14,673 nt of DNA from JALEFZ01 sp039817415 (GTDB taxonomy: Bacteria; Bacteroidota; Bacteroidia; J057), in contig JBCBVV010000084.1 in assembly GCA_039817415.1 (NCBI GenBank), positions 1-14,673 on the forward strand. Reading direction: 5' to 3'. How positions within the stretch are numbered: position 1 is the first letter of the stretch; each line of letters starts with the position of its first letter. This document shows, one piece after another, positions 1 to 8,612 of the stretch. The notes below the pieces were generated by a model that saw only the letters and a list, made by a program, of their open reading frames with translations, was not told where the DNA came from and made no database searches. The position numbers and the translations under genes were made by a program.

Positions 1-138
1 AGATTTTTACTCCTTCCAACTGCCGTTCTAAGCCTAAAAATTACAGCTATTTCCAGAATTTTATTCGAGGCATTAATTCTATAATTAACTGACTGCCAGA
101 AAACAATCCTGTATTCTAATCTTCAATTGTTGACCAAA

Positions 139-177
139 CTAAAGATCCCCTTAACACAAGTTTAAGGGGATCTTTAG
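139..177 (-). terminator. Perfect 16-bp stem-loop, probable operon terminator
   Basis: CTAAAGATCCCCTTAA at 139-154 pairs perfectly with TTAAGGGGATCTTTAG at 162-177 around a 7-base loop. The hairpin lies about 75 bases after the stop codon of the symporter gene, the last gene of the minus-strand operon, which is where a terminator is expected. On the minus strand the stem is followed by TTTGG, so the U-tract is short. The stem is symmetric and could also stop transcription entering from the left. The remaining bases of 1-252 show no gene that I can support. Confidence 0.7.
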
Positions 178-252
178 ATGAAATATTATGGAGAAAGATG
201 GAGTTTTTTTGGATTGAGCTACCTTATCCAGGCCATTCTTTTCATTCAAGTA

Positions 253-1821
253 CTACCAAAGCATAATCAGAAATCCAATAATGATGACAAATAATGCAAC
301 AGATTGGTATCTATAATCCAAGTACCAAGGCAGGTCTTCGTTTTCTGCCTGAATGAGCTCTTTGGAATAGGTATATTTTGCTACCACCTCAGGATCTGGA
401 GCGGGACTTTGGAGACTGATGAGAATAAAAATTAACGAGCTAATCGCAACTACAATCCCAACATTGATGGTATAGTGAATGGGCCAAATTTCCATTTGCC
501 CCAAGACAAAGAGGATAAGGCCAATTGTTGTTCCTAAAACGAGGGTCCAGAACGCCCCATCACCGTTTCCACGTTTGTAGAATGTCCCCAATAAGAAAAT
601 GACCACAATGGGAGGCACGATAATAGCAAACATCTGCTGGAGGTATGCCCACAACCCACTAAAGTTCTCAATTAAGGGGGCCCAAGCCGCAGCTACTAAC
701 ATCAAGATTAGGGTGGATATCCTTCCATAGCGAACAATATCTTTTTGACTGATATCAGGATTGCGGGTTTTGATAAAATCTACCACAATCAGCGTAGAAG
801 CTGAATTCAGGGTAGAGTCCACGCTAGACATAATAGCTGAGATGAGACCTGCCAGCACTAGCCCCACCATGCCAATCGGCAAGATTTTCATGACTGTGGT
901 CGGGAAGACCAAATCAGGGTTGGCTAGGTTAGGGAAAATGGAGATGGCCATGGCACCTGGTACAACCATGATGAAAAAGGGAAGAAGTTTCAGGACACCA
1001 GCCAACATCACTCCCCAACGAGCATGTCGAATATTTTTTGCTCCCAATACACGCTGGGTGATATACTGATTAGTGGCCATGTACCAGAAGCCCAGAAAAG
1101 GGACTCCAAGTAATAGTCCTGGCCAGGGTAAAGATTCGTCCCCTAATGGCCTAACGACTGAAAAATGTCCTTCTGGAGTAGATGCCAATATCTTATCAAG
1201 AGAAAAATCTAACTCTTCGAAGAGCATGAAGGTCAGAACTGAGCATCCTACCAAGAGAATAATGGCCTGCAAAGCATCCGTGTACACTACTGCCTTCAAT
1301 CCTCCAAAGGCTGTATATATCCCAGCAAAAATGGCGAGCGCAAGACTGGTTTGCCATAAGATTAAATCTGGAAAAAAGACCTTCAACACCAAAGAGCCGG
1401 CATACAAGCCACCAGCTGTATCTACCACAATACTGGTAAAGATGGTTACTATCGAAAAGAAAGTCCTTGAACGTCTATCATATCGATACTCCAGAAACTC
1501 TGGAATGGTTGTGATTTGAGAGCGTAGATAGAGAGGAATGAAAATAAAAGCCATGAGAATAAAGGGTATTCCCATGCTCCATTCATATACAGATTGAACG
1601 ATACCTGTGCTGTAAGCTGCCCCTGCTAATCCAATGAGGGTCGTACTCGAAATGTTGGAGGCAAAGAGAGACAAGCCAATAAATCCCCAGGTTAGCGTCC
1701 TACCCCCCAGAAATAAATCATTGTCGTCCTTGGTCCGAAAGGCCACCCACAAACCAATCAACACCACCAGGATCATATACCCAATGATGATCCAAATATC
1801 AATGTTACTAATAGTAGTCAT
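253..1821 (-). CDS. SGLT-type sodium/solute symporter (SSS family)
   Basis: This is a 522-residue inner-membrane protein that probably couples sodium entry to uptake of a sugar or glycoside. The sequence is hydrophobic throughout and fits the 13-14 helix SSS fold. Family marks are GGLKAVVYTDALQ at residues 173-185, the WYMATNQYITQR stretch near 246-257 (compare the W-x-x-(T/D)-x-Q-x-x-(V/I)-Q-R pattern of SGLT transporters), and SAIMSSVDSTLNSAS at 328-342. The last motif holds adjacent serines 332/333, in the segment that forms the sodium (Na2) site in characterised relatives. Length is normal. It starts 6 bases after the glycosidase stop, so the two are almost certainly co-transcribed and probably co-translated. 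Transport of the substrate of the neighbouring cytoplasmic glycosidase is inferred from this context. Other SSS substrates, such as sialic acids, myo-inositol or monosaccharides, cannot be excluded from sequence alone. Confidence 0.93.
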   Translation of the reverse strand: MTTISNIDIWIIIGYMILVVLIGLWVAFRTKDDNDLFLGGRTLTWGFIGLSLFASNISSTTLIGLAGAAYSTGIVQSVYEWSMGIPFILMAFIFIPLYLRSQITTIPEFLEYRYDRRSRTFFSIVTIFTSIVVDTAGGLYAGSLVLKVFFPDLILWQTSLALAIFAGIYTAFGGLKAVVYTDALQAIILLVGCSVLTFMLFEELDFSLDKILASTPEGHFSVVRPLGDESLPWPGLLLGVPFLGFWYMATNQYITQRVLGAKNIRHARWGVMLAGVLKLLPFFIMVVPGAMAISIFPNLANPDLVFPTTVMKILPIGMVGLVLAGLISAIMSSVDSTLNSASTLIVVDFIKTRNPDISQKDIVRYGRISTLILMLVAAAWAPLIENFSGLWAYLQQMFAIIVPPIVVIFLLGTFYKRGNGDGAFWTLVLGTTIGLILFVLGQMEIWPIHYTINVGIVVAISSLIFILISLQSPAPDPEVVAKYTYSKELIQAENEDLPWYLDYRYQSVALFVIIIGFLIMLW

Positions 1822-1827
1822 AGCAAG

Positions 1828-3597
1828 TTATTTTGAAGATATGAGCTGTAGATAGCCGCCTACAGGAATATCAAATTCATAGAGTCCAGCCTTCAATGGT
1901 GCTTTTTGTTGATGATAAATATTCCCCATACAATCATAAACTGTCATGTTGGCCTTTGAAATATCATTTCCTAAGCGAAGGAGCAACCCACTTGTGTCAG
2001 AACCATTGAATACATCCAGGGAGTTGGCTACCGTCGTTTCGGCTACAATCTTATCAAAAGAAATCAAAATTTCATGTCCTCGATATGAACTTCTCAACAA
2101 AGGATAATTTCCCAAAGGATTGTAGGGAACAAAATTTCCCTTTAGCAATACATCCCTGTTCTTTTTCCAATAAGAAGTGAAGAAGGCCAACATATCCAAA
2201 TGATCCTGCTTCGCATTTCGCAATTGGATAGAAATCTGTGGGACGCCAAAAAGTGCGTTGACCATTTGAATGGCAGCATTTTCGACACTGTCCTCTCTAT
2301 GCCATGTAATCGGATCGGAATGAACAACAGTATGGCCACACAAGAGTTTGACATCTGTGATTCTTATTCGGTTGGTGATGGGATCATTGGGACAGTCAAA
2401 GGCTCGAAACATATGACCATACTTCCTCATGGCAGGCCCGATGTATCGTTGTCGAAATTCTATCACAATCTCTGGTTTGACTGCCTTTACCCCTTCTATC
2501 ACACTGGTCATCAAGGCGTCAACTGCTTCATTGACGTTGAGGAAGTCTTTTCCTCTTCCCAATTCCATGTCCGTCTCTTCATATACATTGAAATCATCTA
2601 TAAAGTCTAACTTCAACGCATCTAAATCCCAATTCTTAACAGCGTCCACATAGGTTTGTACCAAGTAGGCTCGGACTTCTGGAAATCGGGGGTCAAAAAC
2701 TGGCGCCCATCTATGAGACTCCGTGAGGAATTTCCCTTTAAATTTTTGGTAGGCTAAAGACTTCTTGCCGCAGAATGGAACAGAAAACCAAAGGCCTGCT
2801 TTCATCCCCAGCTTATGGATATTCTCTACAAAACCCGCCATATCTGGAATCCTTTCCGGCTTCCAATCCCCCGTAAAATCGTAGCCTCTGTTAGAATCAT
2901 GTGTCTGCCAACCATCATCCAAAATGACCAAGTCATACCCCAAGTCCTTAGCTATGGCCAACTCCTCCAACAAAGAATCTACTTCTAACTCTTGGTGAAA
3001 ACTGTACCAAGTAGAATATAAAGGAGCACTTGCCAAGGGAGGAATAGCCGCTGGGGTAAGCTTCGAATCCTTCTCCCACCAACGTGAAACCCCTTTCAAT
3101 GCATCAGAAAACAACACCTCTCTCATATCAATTCTGACCTCAGTTTCATAAGCCTCAATGAGGGTCTTTTCTTCAGCGAAAAAAGTCAAATGACAATAGA
3201 GATGATTGTCCTCCTCTCTAAGAAGGGCATTCATCTTTACCAGGTTAATCGCATCTCGAGCTGCAAAAGTGATGATGTTTTGATCATGCATGCCAAAGAC
3301 ACTGACAACCGGTGCGTTGACTGAAATACGTGATTCCAACTCCTCTAATTCCCAATCGTATTGTTGCCTTTTGTTGTGAATGGCATCACTCTTCCATACC
3401 CCCTTAGCATTCAAATAGGGAATCTTCCATTTTAAGGTAATTGGGCCAGGATTTCTTGGCTCTTCGGGCTTGAAGGAAAATTGATAGGTATATATATCTT
3501 CTTCATGAGAGACCAAAGAGATGGAAATCCCTTCGTTGGACTCATTGGCAAGGAGTTTAAAATCAAAAGGAGAAACCGATATATGTTGATTGTCCAT
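1828..3597 (-). CDS. GH36-like (clan GH-D) alpha-galactosidase-like glycosidase
   Basis: This 589-residue protein has no signal peptide, so it should act in the cytoplasm. Residues 1-~180 look like the N-terminal beta-sandwich of GH36-type enzymes, ~190-480 the (beta/alpha)8 barrel, and ~490-589 a C-terminal beta domain. Clan GH-D marks in order are LDDGWQ at 226-231, GDW at 243-245, GMKAGLW at 264-270, and ALKLDF at 327-332. Asp331 is the likely nucleophile, as in the K-x-D motif of melibiases. The acid/base is probably Asp401 or Asp405 in FDCPNDP (400-406), where GH36 enzymes usually have a (T/S)DD-type motif. The spacing fits but the motif is atypical. It lies between the FG-GAP lipoprotein (7-base gap) and the symporter (6-base gap). 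Expected reaction: retaining cleavage of an alpha-linked galactoside or related glycoside. The raffinose-synthase/Sip1-like branch is an alternative, so the precise substrate is uncertain. Confidence 0.8.
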   Translation of the reverse strand: MDNQHISVSPFDFKLLANESNEGISISLVSHEEDIYTYQFSFKPEEPRNPGPITLKWKIPYLNAKGVWKSDAIHNKRQQYDWELEELESRISVNAPVVSVFGMHDQNIITFAARDAINLVKMNALLREEDNHLYCHLTFFAEEKTLIEAYETEVRIDMREVLFSDALKGVSRWWEKDSKLTPAAIPPLASAPLYSTWYSFHQELEVDSLLEELAIAKDLGYDLVILDDGWQTHDSNRGYDFTGDWKPERIPDMAGFVENIHKLGMKAGLWFSVPFCGKKSLAYQKFKGKFLTESHRWAPVFDPRFPEVRAYLVQTYVDAVKNWDLDALKLDFIDDFNVYEETDMELGRGKDFLNVNEAVDALMTSVIEGVKAVKPEIVIEFRQRYIGPAMRKYGHMFRAFDCPNDPITNRIRITDVKLLCGHTVVHSDPITWHREDSVENAAIQMVNALFGVPQISIQLRNAKQDHLDMLAFFTSYWKKNRDVLLKGNFVPYNPLGNYPLLRSSYRGHEILISFDKIVAETTVANSLDVFNGSDTSGLLLRLGNDISKANMTVYDCMGNIYHQQKAPLKAGLYEFDIPVGGYLQLISSK

Positions 3598-3604
3598 TCT
3601 TATT

Positions 3605-6600
3605 CTATTTTGATCTAATGGGGGAATTGGGGGAAAACACGTAGCTCATGAGGCTATCTTCATTGTTGGCAACCAGATACAATTGTTTTCCAGCACCTAC
3701 CATGAGCCTTTCGATATTCCTGGCATCACGCTCTGCAACAAATCCACATCTATGACCTGGATGATACTCAAAAGAACCATTACCCAATCCCTTCAGGAAA
3801 GCACCAGTAAAGGCATCATATCGGCCGATTTTAACTTCGGTCGAATAGGAATTTCCAACTACCAAGACATCTGAAATATTATCCCCATCTATATCTGAGA
3901 CTAACATGTCATTAATTGGGGCGGTTTGAAGATTCCATGGAAGCTCCTTCAGAAGAAATTGTCCATTCCCTCGGTTTTCCATGATACAGGAAGCCAGTTG
4001 AAAGGCTTCTTTGGTTATACAATTGGCGAGTTCTTCTTGGGTGAAGACTTCCTTCACAGTTGCAGTTGAATAGGTCTGATAATCTTTGAATTTCTTGGTT
4101 TTCCCTCTTAGTTGGTTGAGGAAACGATCTCTAGAGGCAATAGGATACTCTTTGTCTCCAACCATATGACAAAGAATGGGATCCATTTTTCCATTTTGAT
4201 CAAAATCCATCGCATACATGCGAAGGGGATGAGTAGAATCTGCCTTGTAATTGCTATTTAAACCAAGATTACCAAGAATAAAATCTGTGTCTCCGTCACC
4301 ATCCCAGTCTCCCTCAGCTATGCTATTCCACCAGCCTTGCGATCGGGCCAGGCCAGAAACTTCAGCCTTTTCCAGCTTTTTACCTTTGAATGCAAAGATT
4401 TTTACGGGTTCCCATTCCCCGACAAGAATCAATTCTTTTTGTTTATCACCTATCAGGTCAACCCAGATTCCATCGGTGTACATACCTGACCTTTTGAGCG
4501 TAGGCGCAACCTGGTCTGTTACATCTTTGAACTGTCCATTCTCATTTTCTAGCATGAAAGATTGAGGGGAACGAGGATATTGGTTGGGAACTACACGGCC
4601 TCCTACAAATAGGTCCAAATCCCCATCAGCGTCTATGTCATGTGGTAGAATAACTGCTGTACTTGAAGGCATGGCTGGCAATGCAGATGAGTCTAGTCTG
4701 AAATTGCCTTGACCATCATTGATGTAAAGACGGTCCTGATACAAACTACTATCCAGCGTATAAATACTTCCACCACTGGCGACATAAAGATCTACATCTC
4801 CGTCCTGATCAGCATCAAAGAAGGCTGCATGTACATCCTCATATTGTGGATCAGAAAAGGCCTTTGAAGAGAATTTCCCCGCAGAGGTTTGCAGCCAAAG
4901 TCTTCCTGGATAACTGGAAGCACCTCCCAGAAATACGTCATCTAACCCATTTCCATCTACATCACCAATGGCCATAGCCGGCCCAAGTTTGGTGAATTCA
5001 TGGGGCAACAAAGGCTGTTTGATAAAGTCCACATGAATATCTTCCTGATGTACATAGGAAAAAAGTTTTGCTGGTTGAAAGAGTTGAGGGAAGGGCAACA
5101 ATTCATCCTTCCCAACCTGCTTATGCAACTGAGCATAATCCAGAATAAGGGTAGTGTCTTTGGGTAGATTGTTGACTACACTTTGGCTCATGTCAGGCCA
5201 AATGATTTTTAAACTATCCGCCTCTTGATCTGATAAGTATCCAAAGTGTAGGACCTGATCGGCTGAAGAGGCATATCCCCGGCTAGGCTGTAGTTCCAGT
5301 ACTTGCTCCTTGTCTCCCAAAAACAAGCTTACTGTTGCCCCGATTGCTCGTGGATTATTTCCTTTGCCTTGAAGTTGAATGTTGAGAAAGTGGTTTTTCT
5401 TCCAATCCTGGCTTTTGTTTTCATAGATAAAAGAAGGCTGATTCATGTTGTTGATCACAAGATCCAAATCCCCATCGCGATCAAGGTCAGCATAAGTAGC
5501 ACCTTGAGTGTAGGTAGAATCTGTAAGTCCCCATTCATCGGCTTGATTAGCAAAGGAAAAGTTTCCTTTATTCTGATAAAGGTAATTTGGCATTTTTATG
5601 CCAGAAAGCGTTTTTATTTGCTCGAGTTGCCTGGCGCGAATGGCCTGAGCTGAGCCAAAGGTGTGTGTACGGGTGTAATTGATATAATCTAGGTCTCCAA
5701 GGTCTCTGTAGAATCCATTGCTAATAAAAAGATCCTTTAAGCCATCATTGTCAAAATCAGCTATCAATGGAGACCAACTCCAGTCTGTTTTGTGAACTCC
5801 TGCCAACTGACCGATATCGCTAAAGGTGCCATTCCCATTGTTATACTGGAGGGTATTTCTAGAGTATTGGGGTTCGTAGCCCGCTTTGAGAATGTATCGG
5901 AAGCGGTTATAATCCGTTCCTGGCATCATCATTTTTTCATGGGCTCGATCCTCAGGGTACATATCTGCTATGAATACTTCCTTATGGCCATCATTGTCCA
6001 TATCAGCTACGTCTATTCCCATAGAGGCAAAACTGGTATGCTTAAAATAGTGGGCAGCTTCATTGATGAAGGTTCCGTCTTGTTGATTGATATACAGGAT
6101 GTCATTTGACAAAAAATCATTGGTCACATAAATGTCAGGCCAATGGTCTCCATTAAAATCTCCAGCATGCATACCTAAACTGTAACCCTCGATCAAAATC
6201 CCCGATTCATGAGAAACGTCAGAAAAGGTGCCATCACCATTGTTTCGGTAGAGTTTATCTGTGCTTTCAGCCTCACCATTCACCTTCTTTTGGCGAATAT
6301 TGTTCACATTAAAAATGGTGTAATCTGTAGGGTTAACCACCATAAATACGTCTAAGTCCCCATCCTTGTCATAATCCATGAAACTCGCTTGGGTACATTG
6401 GGAAGCATCAGCCAGTCCATACGTGGCAGCTTCTTCTTTGAAGGTTAAATCCCCCTGGTTGATAAAGAGGAGATTATTTCTCTTTGCCCCCAAAGGACCT
6501 GAAACACATAGATAGATATCAAGGAATCCATCCACATTGATGTCTACCATGTTGATCCCTGTTATCCACCGATCAGTTTTTATTCCTGCTGATTGGCTGA

Positions 6601-6913
6601 TATCCTCGAAGGTCATGTTTCCCTTGTTGAGAAATAGACCACTGCTTGTCATACACCCACCTAGAAAAATTTCAGGAAAGCCGTCATTGTTCAAATCCCC
6701 TATTCCTACCCCAGAACCCGTGTAAATATTGGTAAAATCAAGGGCGTTGTACATGGAATCTTCTTCGACTTTATTGAAAAAGACAAAGCCTGATTGATCA
6801 GGATCTAATTTGACAAATCTGCTGTTGGATGGTTGTTGTTTATCACATGAGAAGAACACACACAATCCAAATAGGGCCAGCAGTAGCTTACTCTTGACAA
6901 GAATGGTATTCAT
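3605..6913 (-). CDS. FG-GAP/VCBS repeat lipoprotein with ASPIC/UnbV domain (CRTAC1-like)
   Basis: This is a 1102-residue surface lipoprotein. The chosen ATG at 6913 gives a lipoprotein signal peptide directly: a lysine-containing start, a hydrophobic core, then FFSC with Cys23. A TTG 14 codons upstream (6955) would bury this signal and sits inside a hairpin. Thirteen calcium-loop motifs of the D-x-(D/N)-x-D-G-x-x-D type are visible near residues 73, 124, 180, 252, 304, 386, 476, 651, 700, 759, 869, 903 and 1007. Between the seventh and eighth lies an ASPIC/UnbV domain (~520-592) with PSRGYASSADQVLHFG. The order is therefore a seven-motif propeller, ASPIC, then a second six-motif propeller. 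Such proteins often accompany SusC/SusD pairs in Bacteroidota, but their function is not established. A role in glycan or glycoprotein binding at the cell surface is inference. Confidence 0.93.
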   Translation of the reverse strand: MNTILVKSKLLLALFGLCVFFSCDKQQPSNSRFVKLDPDQSGFVFFNKVEEDSMYNALDFTNIYTGSGVGIGDLNNDGFPEIFLGGCMTSSGLFLNKGNMTFEDISQSAGIKTDRWITGINMVDINVDGFLDIYLCVSGPLGAKRNNLLFINQGDLTFKEEAATYGLADASQCTQASFMDYDKDGDLDVFMVVNPTDYTIFNVNNIRQKKVNGEAESTDKLYRNNGDGTFSDVSHESGILIEGYSLGMHAGDFNGDHWPDIYVTNDFLSNDILYINQQDGTFINEAAHYFKHTSFASMGIDVADMDNDGHKEVFIADMYPEDRAHEKMMMPGTDYNRFRYILKAGYEPQYSRNTLQYNNGNGTFSDIGQLAGVHKTDWSWSPLIADFDNDGLKDLFISNGFYRDLGDLDYINYTRTHTFGSAQAIRARQLEQIKTLSGIKMPNYLYQNKGNFSFANQADEWGLTDSTYTQGATYADLDRDGDLDLVINNMNQPSFIYENKSQDWKKNHFLNIQLQGKGNNPRAIGATVSLFLGDKEQVLELQPSRGYASSADQVLHFGYLSDQEADSLKIIWPDMSQSVVNNLPKDTTLILDYAQLHKQVGKDELLPFPQLFQPAKLFSYVHQEDIHVDFIKQPLLPHEFTKLGPAMAIGDVDGNGLDDVFLGGASSYPGRLWLQTSAGKFSSKAFSDPQYEDVHAAFFDADQDGDVDLYVASGGSIYTLDSSLYQDRLYINDGQGNFRLDSSALPAMPSSTAVILPHDIDADGDLDLFVGGRVVPNQYPRSPQSFMLENENGQFKDVTDQVAPTLKRSGMYTDGIWVDLIGDKQKELILVGEWEPVKIFAFKGKKLEKAEVSGLARSQGWWNSIAEGDWDGDGDTDFILGNLGLNSNYKADSTHPLRMYAMDFDQNGKMDPILCHMVGDKEYPIASRDRFLNQLRGKTKKFKDYQTYSTATVKEVFTQEELANCITKEAFQLASCIMENRGNGQFLLKELPWNLQTAPINDMLVSDIDGDNISDVLVVGNSYSTEVKIGRYDAFTGAFLKGLGNGSFEYHPGHRCGFVAERDARNIERLMVGAGKQLYLVANNEDSLMSYVFSPNSPIRSK

Positions 6914-6939
6914 GATGTCATCATTGGTAGGTGAGAATA

Positions 6940-6970
6940 AGCCCTTTCTACCCAAATGGGAGAAAGGACT
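6940..6970 (-). promoter_or_regulatory. Intercistronic hairpin between susD-like and FG-GAP genes
   Basis: On the minus-strand RNA, AGUCCUUUCU (6970-6961) pairs with AGAAAGGGCU (6949-6940) through nine Watson-Crick pairs and one U-G pair. Three further C-G pairs (6960-6958 with 6953-6951) close an ATTT loop, with one bulged base at 6950. It lies in the 93-base gap after the SusD stop and before the lipoprotein ATG, followed by TATTCTC rather than a U-run. It may be a leaky terminator or an RNA processing/stability element that keeps SusC/SusD more abundant than the downstream genes. That role is inferred. Confidence 0.55.
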
Positions 6971-7006
6971 TTAATGTGATGTATGAATAACTACTAGGTT
7001 CAATTA

Positions 7007-8566
7007 CTAGTATCCGGGATTCTGACTTAGATTTTCATTTGCGGATGTTTCGCTTGCTGGAATCCAAATCAACTCATGTTTTCCTTCCTGGAAAACACCT
7101 CCACTCAAGGACTTAGGATGGTCACCATGAAGGGAAGTTGCTCCCATGTAATCATCCGCTAATCCCCAACGTACCAAATCAAAGAATCTATGACTCTCTC
7201 CTGTCAATTCCATGACACGCTCGTCAATGATCGCTTGACGCATATCGGTTTGAGACAAACCTGTCTTTTCAGAAATATTGGCTCTGCTTCTCACCTGATT
7301 CAAGTACGTTTCAGCCTCCGTCGTCTTACCCTGCTCATTCAAAGCCTCTGCCATCATCAACAGAACATCGGCATAACGAATAATTCTCCAGTTGTTTCCG
7401 ACATTGGTACCAAGGAGGTCAACATCAGCACGAGCGCCAATATCCAAACCCGCATACTTTCTGGAATAAATTGCCTCCATTCCCTCTTCCGTAGCGAGTT
7501 CAATTTCGCCGGCAAAGTCCGTGGCAAAAGGTGCCCCACCATATCCAGTAGAACCAGGATAATCGTAGGCGAGGGTAGCATTTCTTCTTACAGTATCTCC
7601 ATTCGCCTCAAATACATCCTTAACCCATGAGTTGATGTAATGAGACTGGTCAGGTGATTTCAATGGAGGAGCATAGTCAATGTGATAGTTCCCCATATTT
7701 CCTGTTAAAGGAATATCTACCCCCCATGCGAAGGAAGATTGTCCCAAGAATTGGAGCTCATAGACAGACTCAATGTTGTTTTCGTTCCCTTCCGTGAAGT
7801 TGTCTTCGTACTGAGCTGCTGGGAGTAACTGATATCTACTGCTTTCAATGACTTGTCTGAAAGCAGCTTCTGCTCCAGCCCAGTCTCCTTGATACAACAA
7901 GCTCTTTCCCTTGAAAGCCTGAGCAGAACCGCTGGTAGGCCTTCCCAAGTCATTGTCTGACCAAGAGGCAGGCAATTCAGCTGCTGCAGCGTCAAAATCA
8001 GCTACAATTTGAGCCCAAACAGCTTCCTTGCTTGCCTGACTAGGGAAAAAGTCATCGCTGCTTTTCGCCGTTTCATTGATCAAAGGAATGTTGCCAAATA
8101 GATTTAGCAGGTACCAATTGGCAAAGCCACGCATAAAGTGAGCCTGACCGATAAACCCATTTCTGGTAGCCTGATCAGGTACATTTTCAGCATTGGTATT
8201 CTCTAGGACGTTATTGGCACGGAAAATCGTTTTAAAAGGTTCCTGCCAGATTTCAGTTGCCCAACGCGCTGCACCAGGACCACCCTGGAAGGTAGACATG
8301 GCCGTATTAGGTCCAAAAGGACGAACATTGAAGGCATCTGATCTTAAAATCGCTCCAGTGTGGATGATTCTTCCCCAGAAAAAGGTGTTGGTAATGGGGT
8401 GATACATCCCATTTACCGCCAGGGAAACGTCATCTGCATTTCCCCAGAATGTACCAGTTGATACCGTATTGGTATTGACTTGGTCCAACAAATCTCCCGA
8501 ACAACCCAACAGCAGCAAACTAAGGCTGAAGCTGGCGATCAGTGAGTATTTATGTATTTTTTTCAT
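7007..8566 (-). CDS. SusD/RagB-family outer-membrane glycan-binding lipoprotein
   Basis: This 519-residue lipoprotein is the partner of the SusC-like transporter and sits on its extracellular face to capture the substrate. The signal peptide ends in LLLLGC with Cys22 as the lipidated residue. The N-terminal SusD-like region follows (TFWGNADDVSLAVNGMY at 39-54), then TPR-type helices around 136-160 (GQAHFMRGFANWYLLNLFG). The SusD/RagB C-terminal domain has RIIRYADVLLMMAEALN (394-410) and DERVMELTGESHRFFDLVRW (448-467). The extreme C-terminus LSQNPGY is the usual family ending, so the gene is complete. It starts 46 bases after the SusC stop. SusD proteins diverge strongly in the binding face, so no substrate is assigned from this sequence. 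Confidence 0.97.
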   Translation of the reverse strand: MKKIHKYSLIASFSLSLLLLGCSGDLLDQVNTNTVSTGTFWGNADDVSLAVNGMYHPITNTFFWGRIIHTGAILRSDAFNVRPFGPNTAMSTFQGGPGAARWATEIWQEPFKTIFRANNVLENTNAENVPDQATRNGFIGQAHFMRGFANWYLLNLFGNIPLINETAKSSDDFFPSQASKEAVWAQIVADFDAAAAELPASWSDNDLGRPTSGSAQAFKGKSLLYQGDWAGAEAAFRQVIESSRYQLLPAAQYEDNFTEGNENNIESVYELQFLGQSSFAWGVDIPLTGNMGNYHIDYAPPLKSPDQSHYINSWVKDVFEANGDTVRRNATLAYDYPGSTGYGGAPFATDFAGEIELATEEGMEAIYSRKYAGLDIGARADVDLLGTNVGNNWRIIRYADVLLMMAEALNEQGKTTEAETYLNQVRSRANISEKTGLSQTDMRQAIIDERVMELTGESHRFFDLVRWGLADDYMGATSLHGDHPKSLSGGVFQEGKHELIWIPASETSANENLSQNPGY

Positions 8567-8612
8567 CTTGTTTTATGCTAAAATTCAACTTAACAAACTG
8601 AAAATAAATGAT

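Noticed and set aside
1073..1519. 148-residue plus-strand frame inside the symporter gene
   Set aside because: It is a shadow of a strongly supported membrane transporter on the minus strand, and its sequence has no domain-like pattern.
6914..6955. Upstream TTG start of the FG-GAP protein (14 extra residues)
   Set aside because: It would place charged, polar residues before the lipoprotein signal, and it lies within a hairpin. ATG 6913 gives a standard signal peptide and lipobox.
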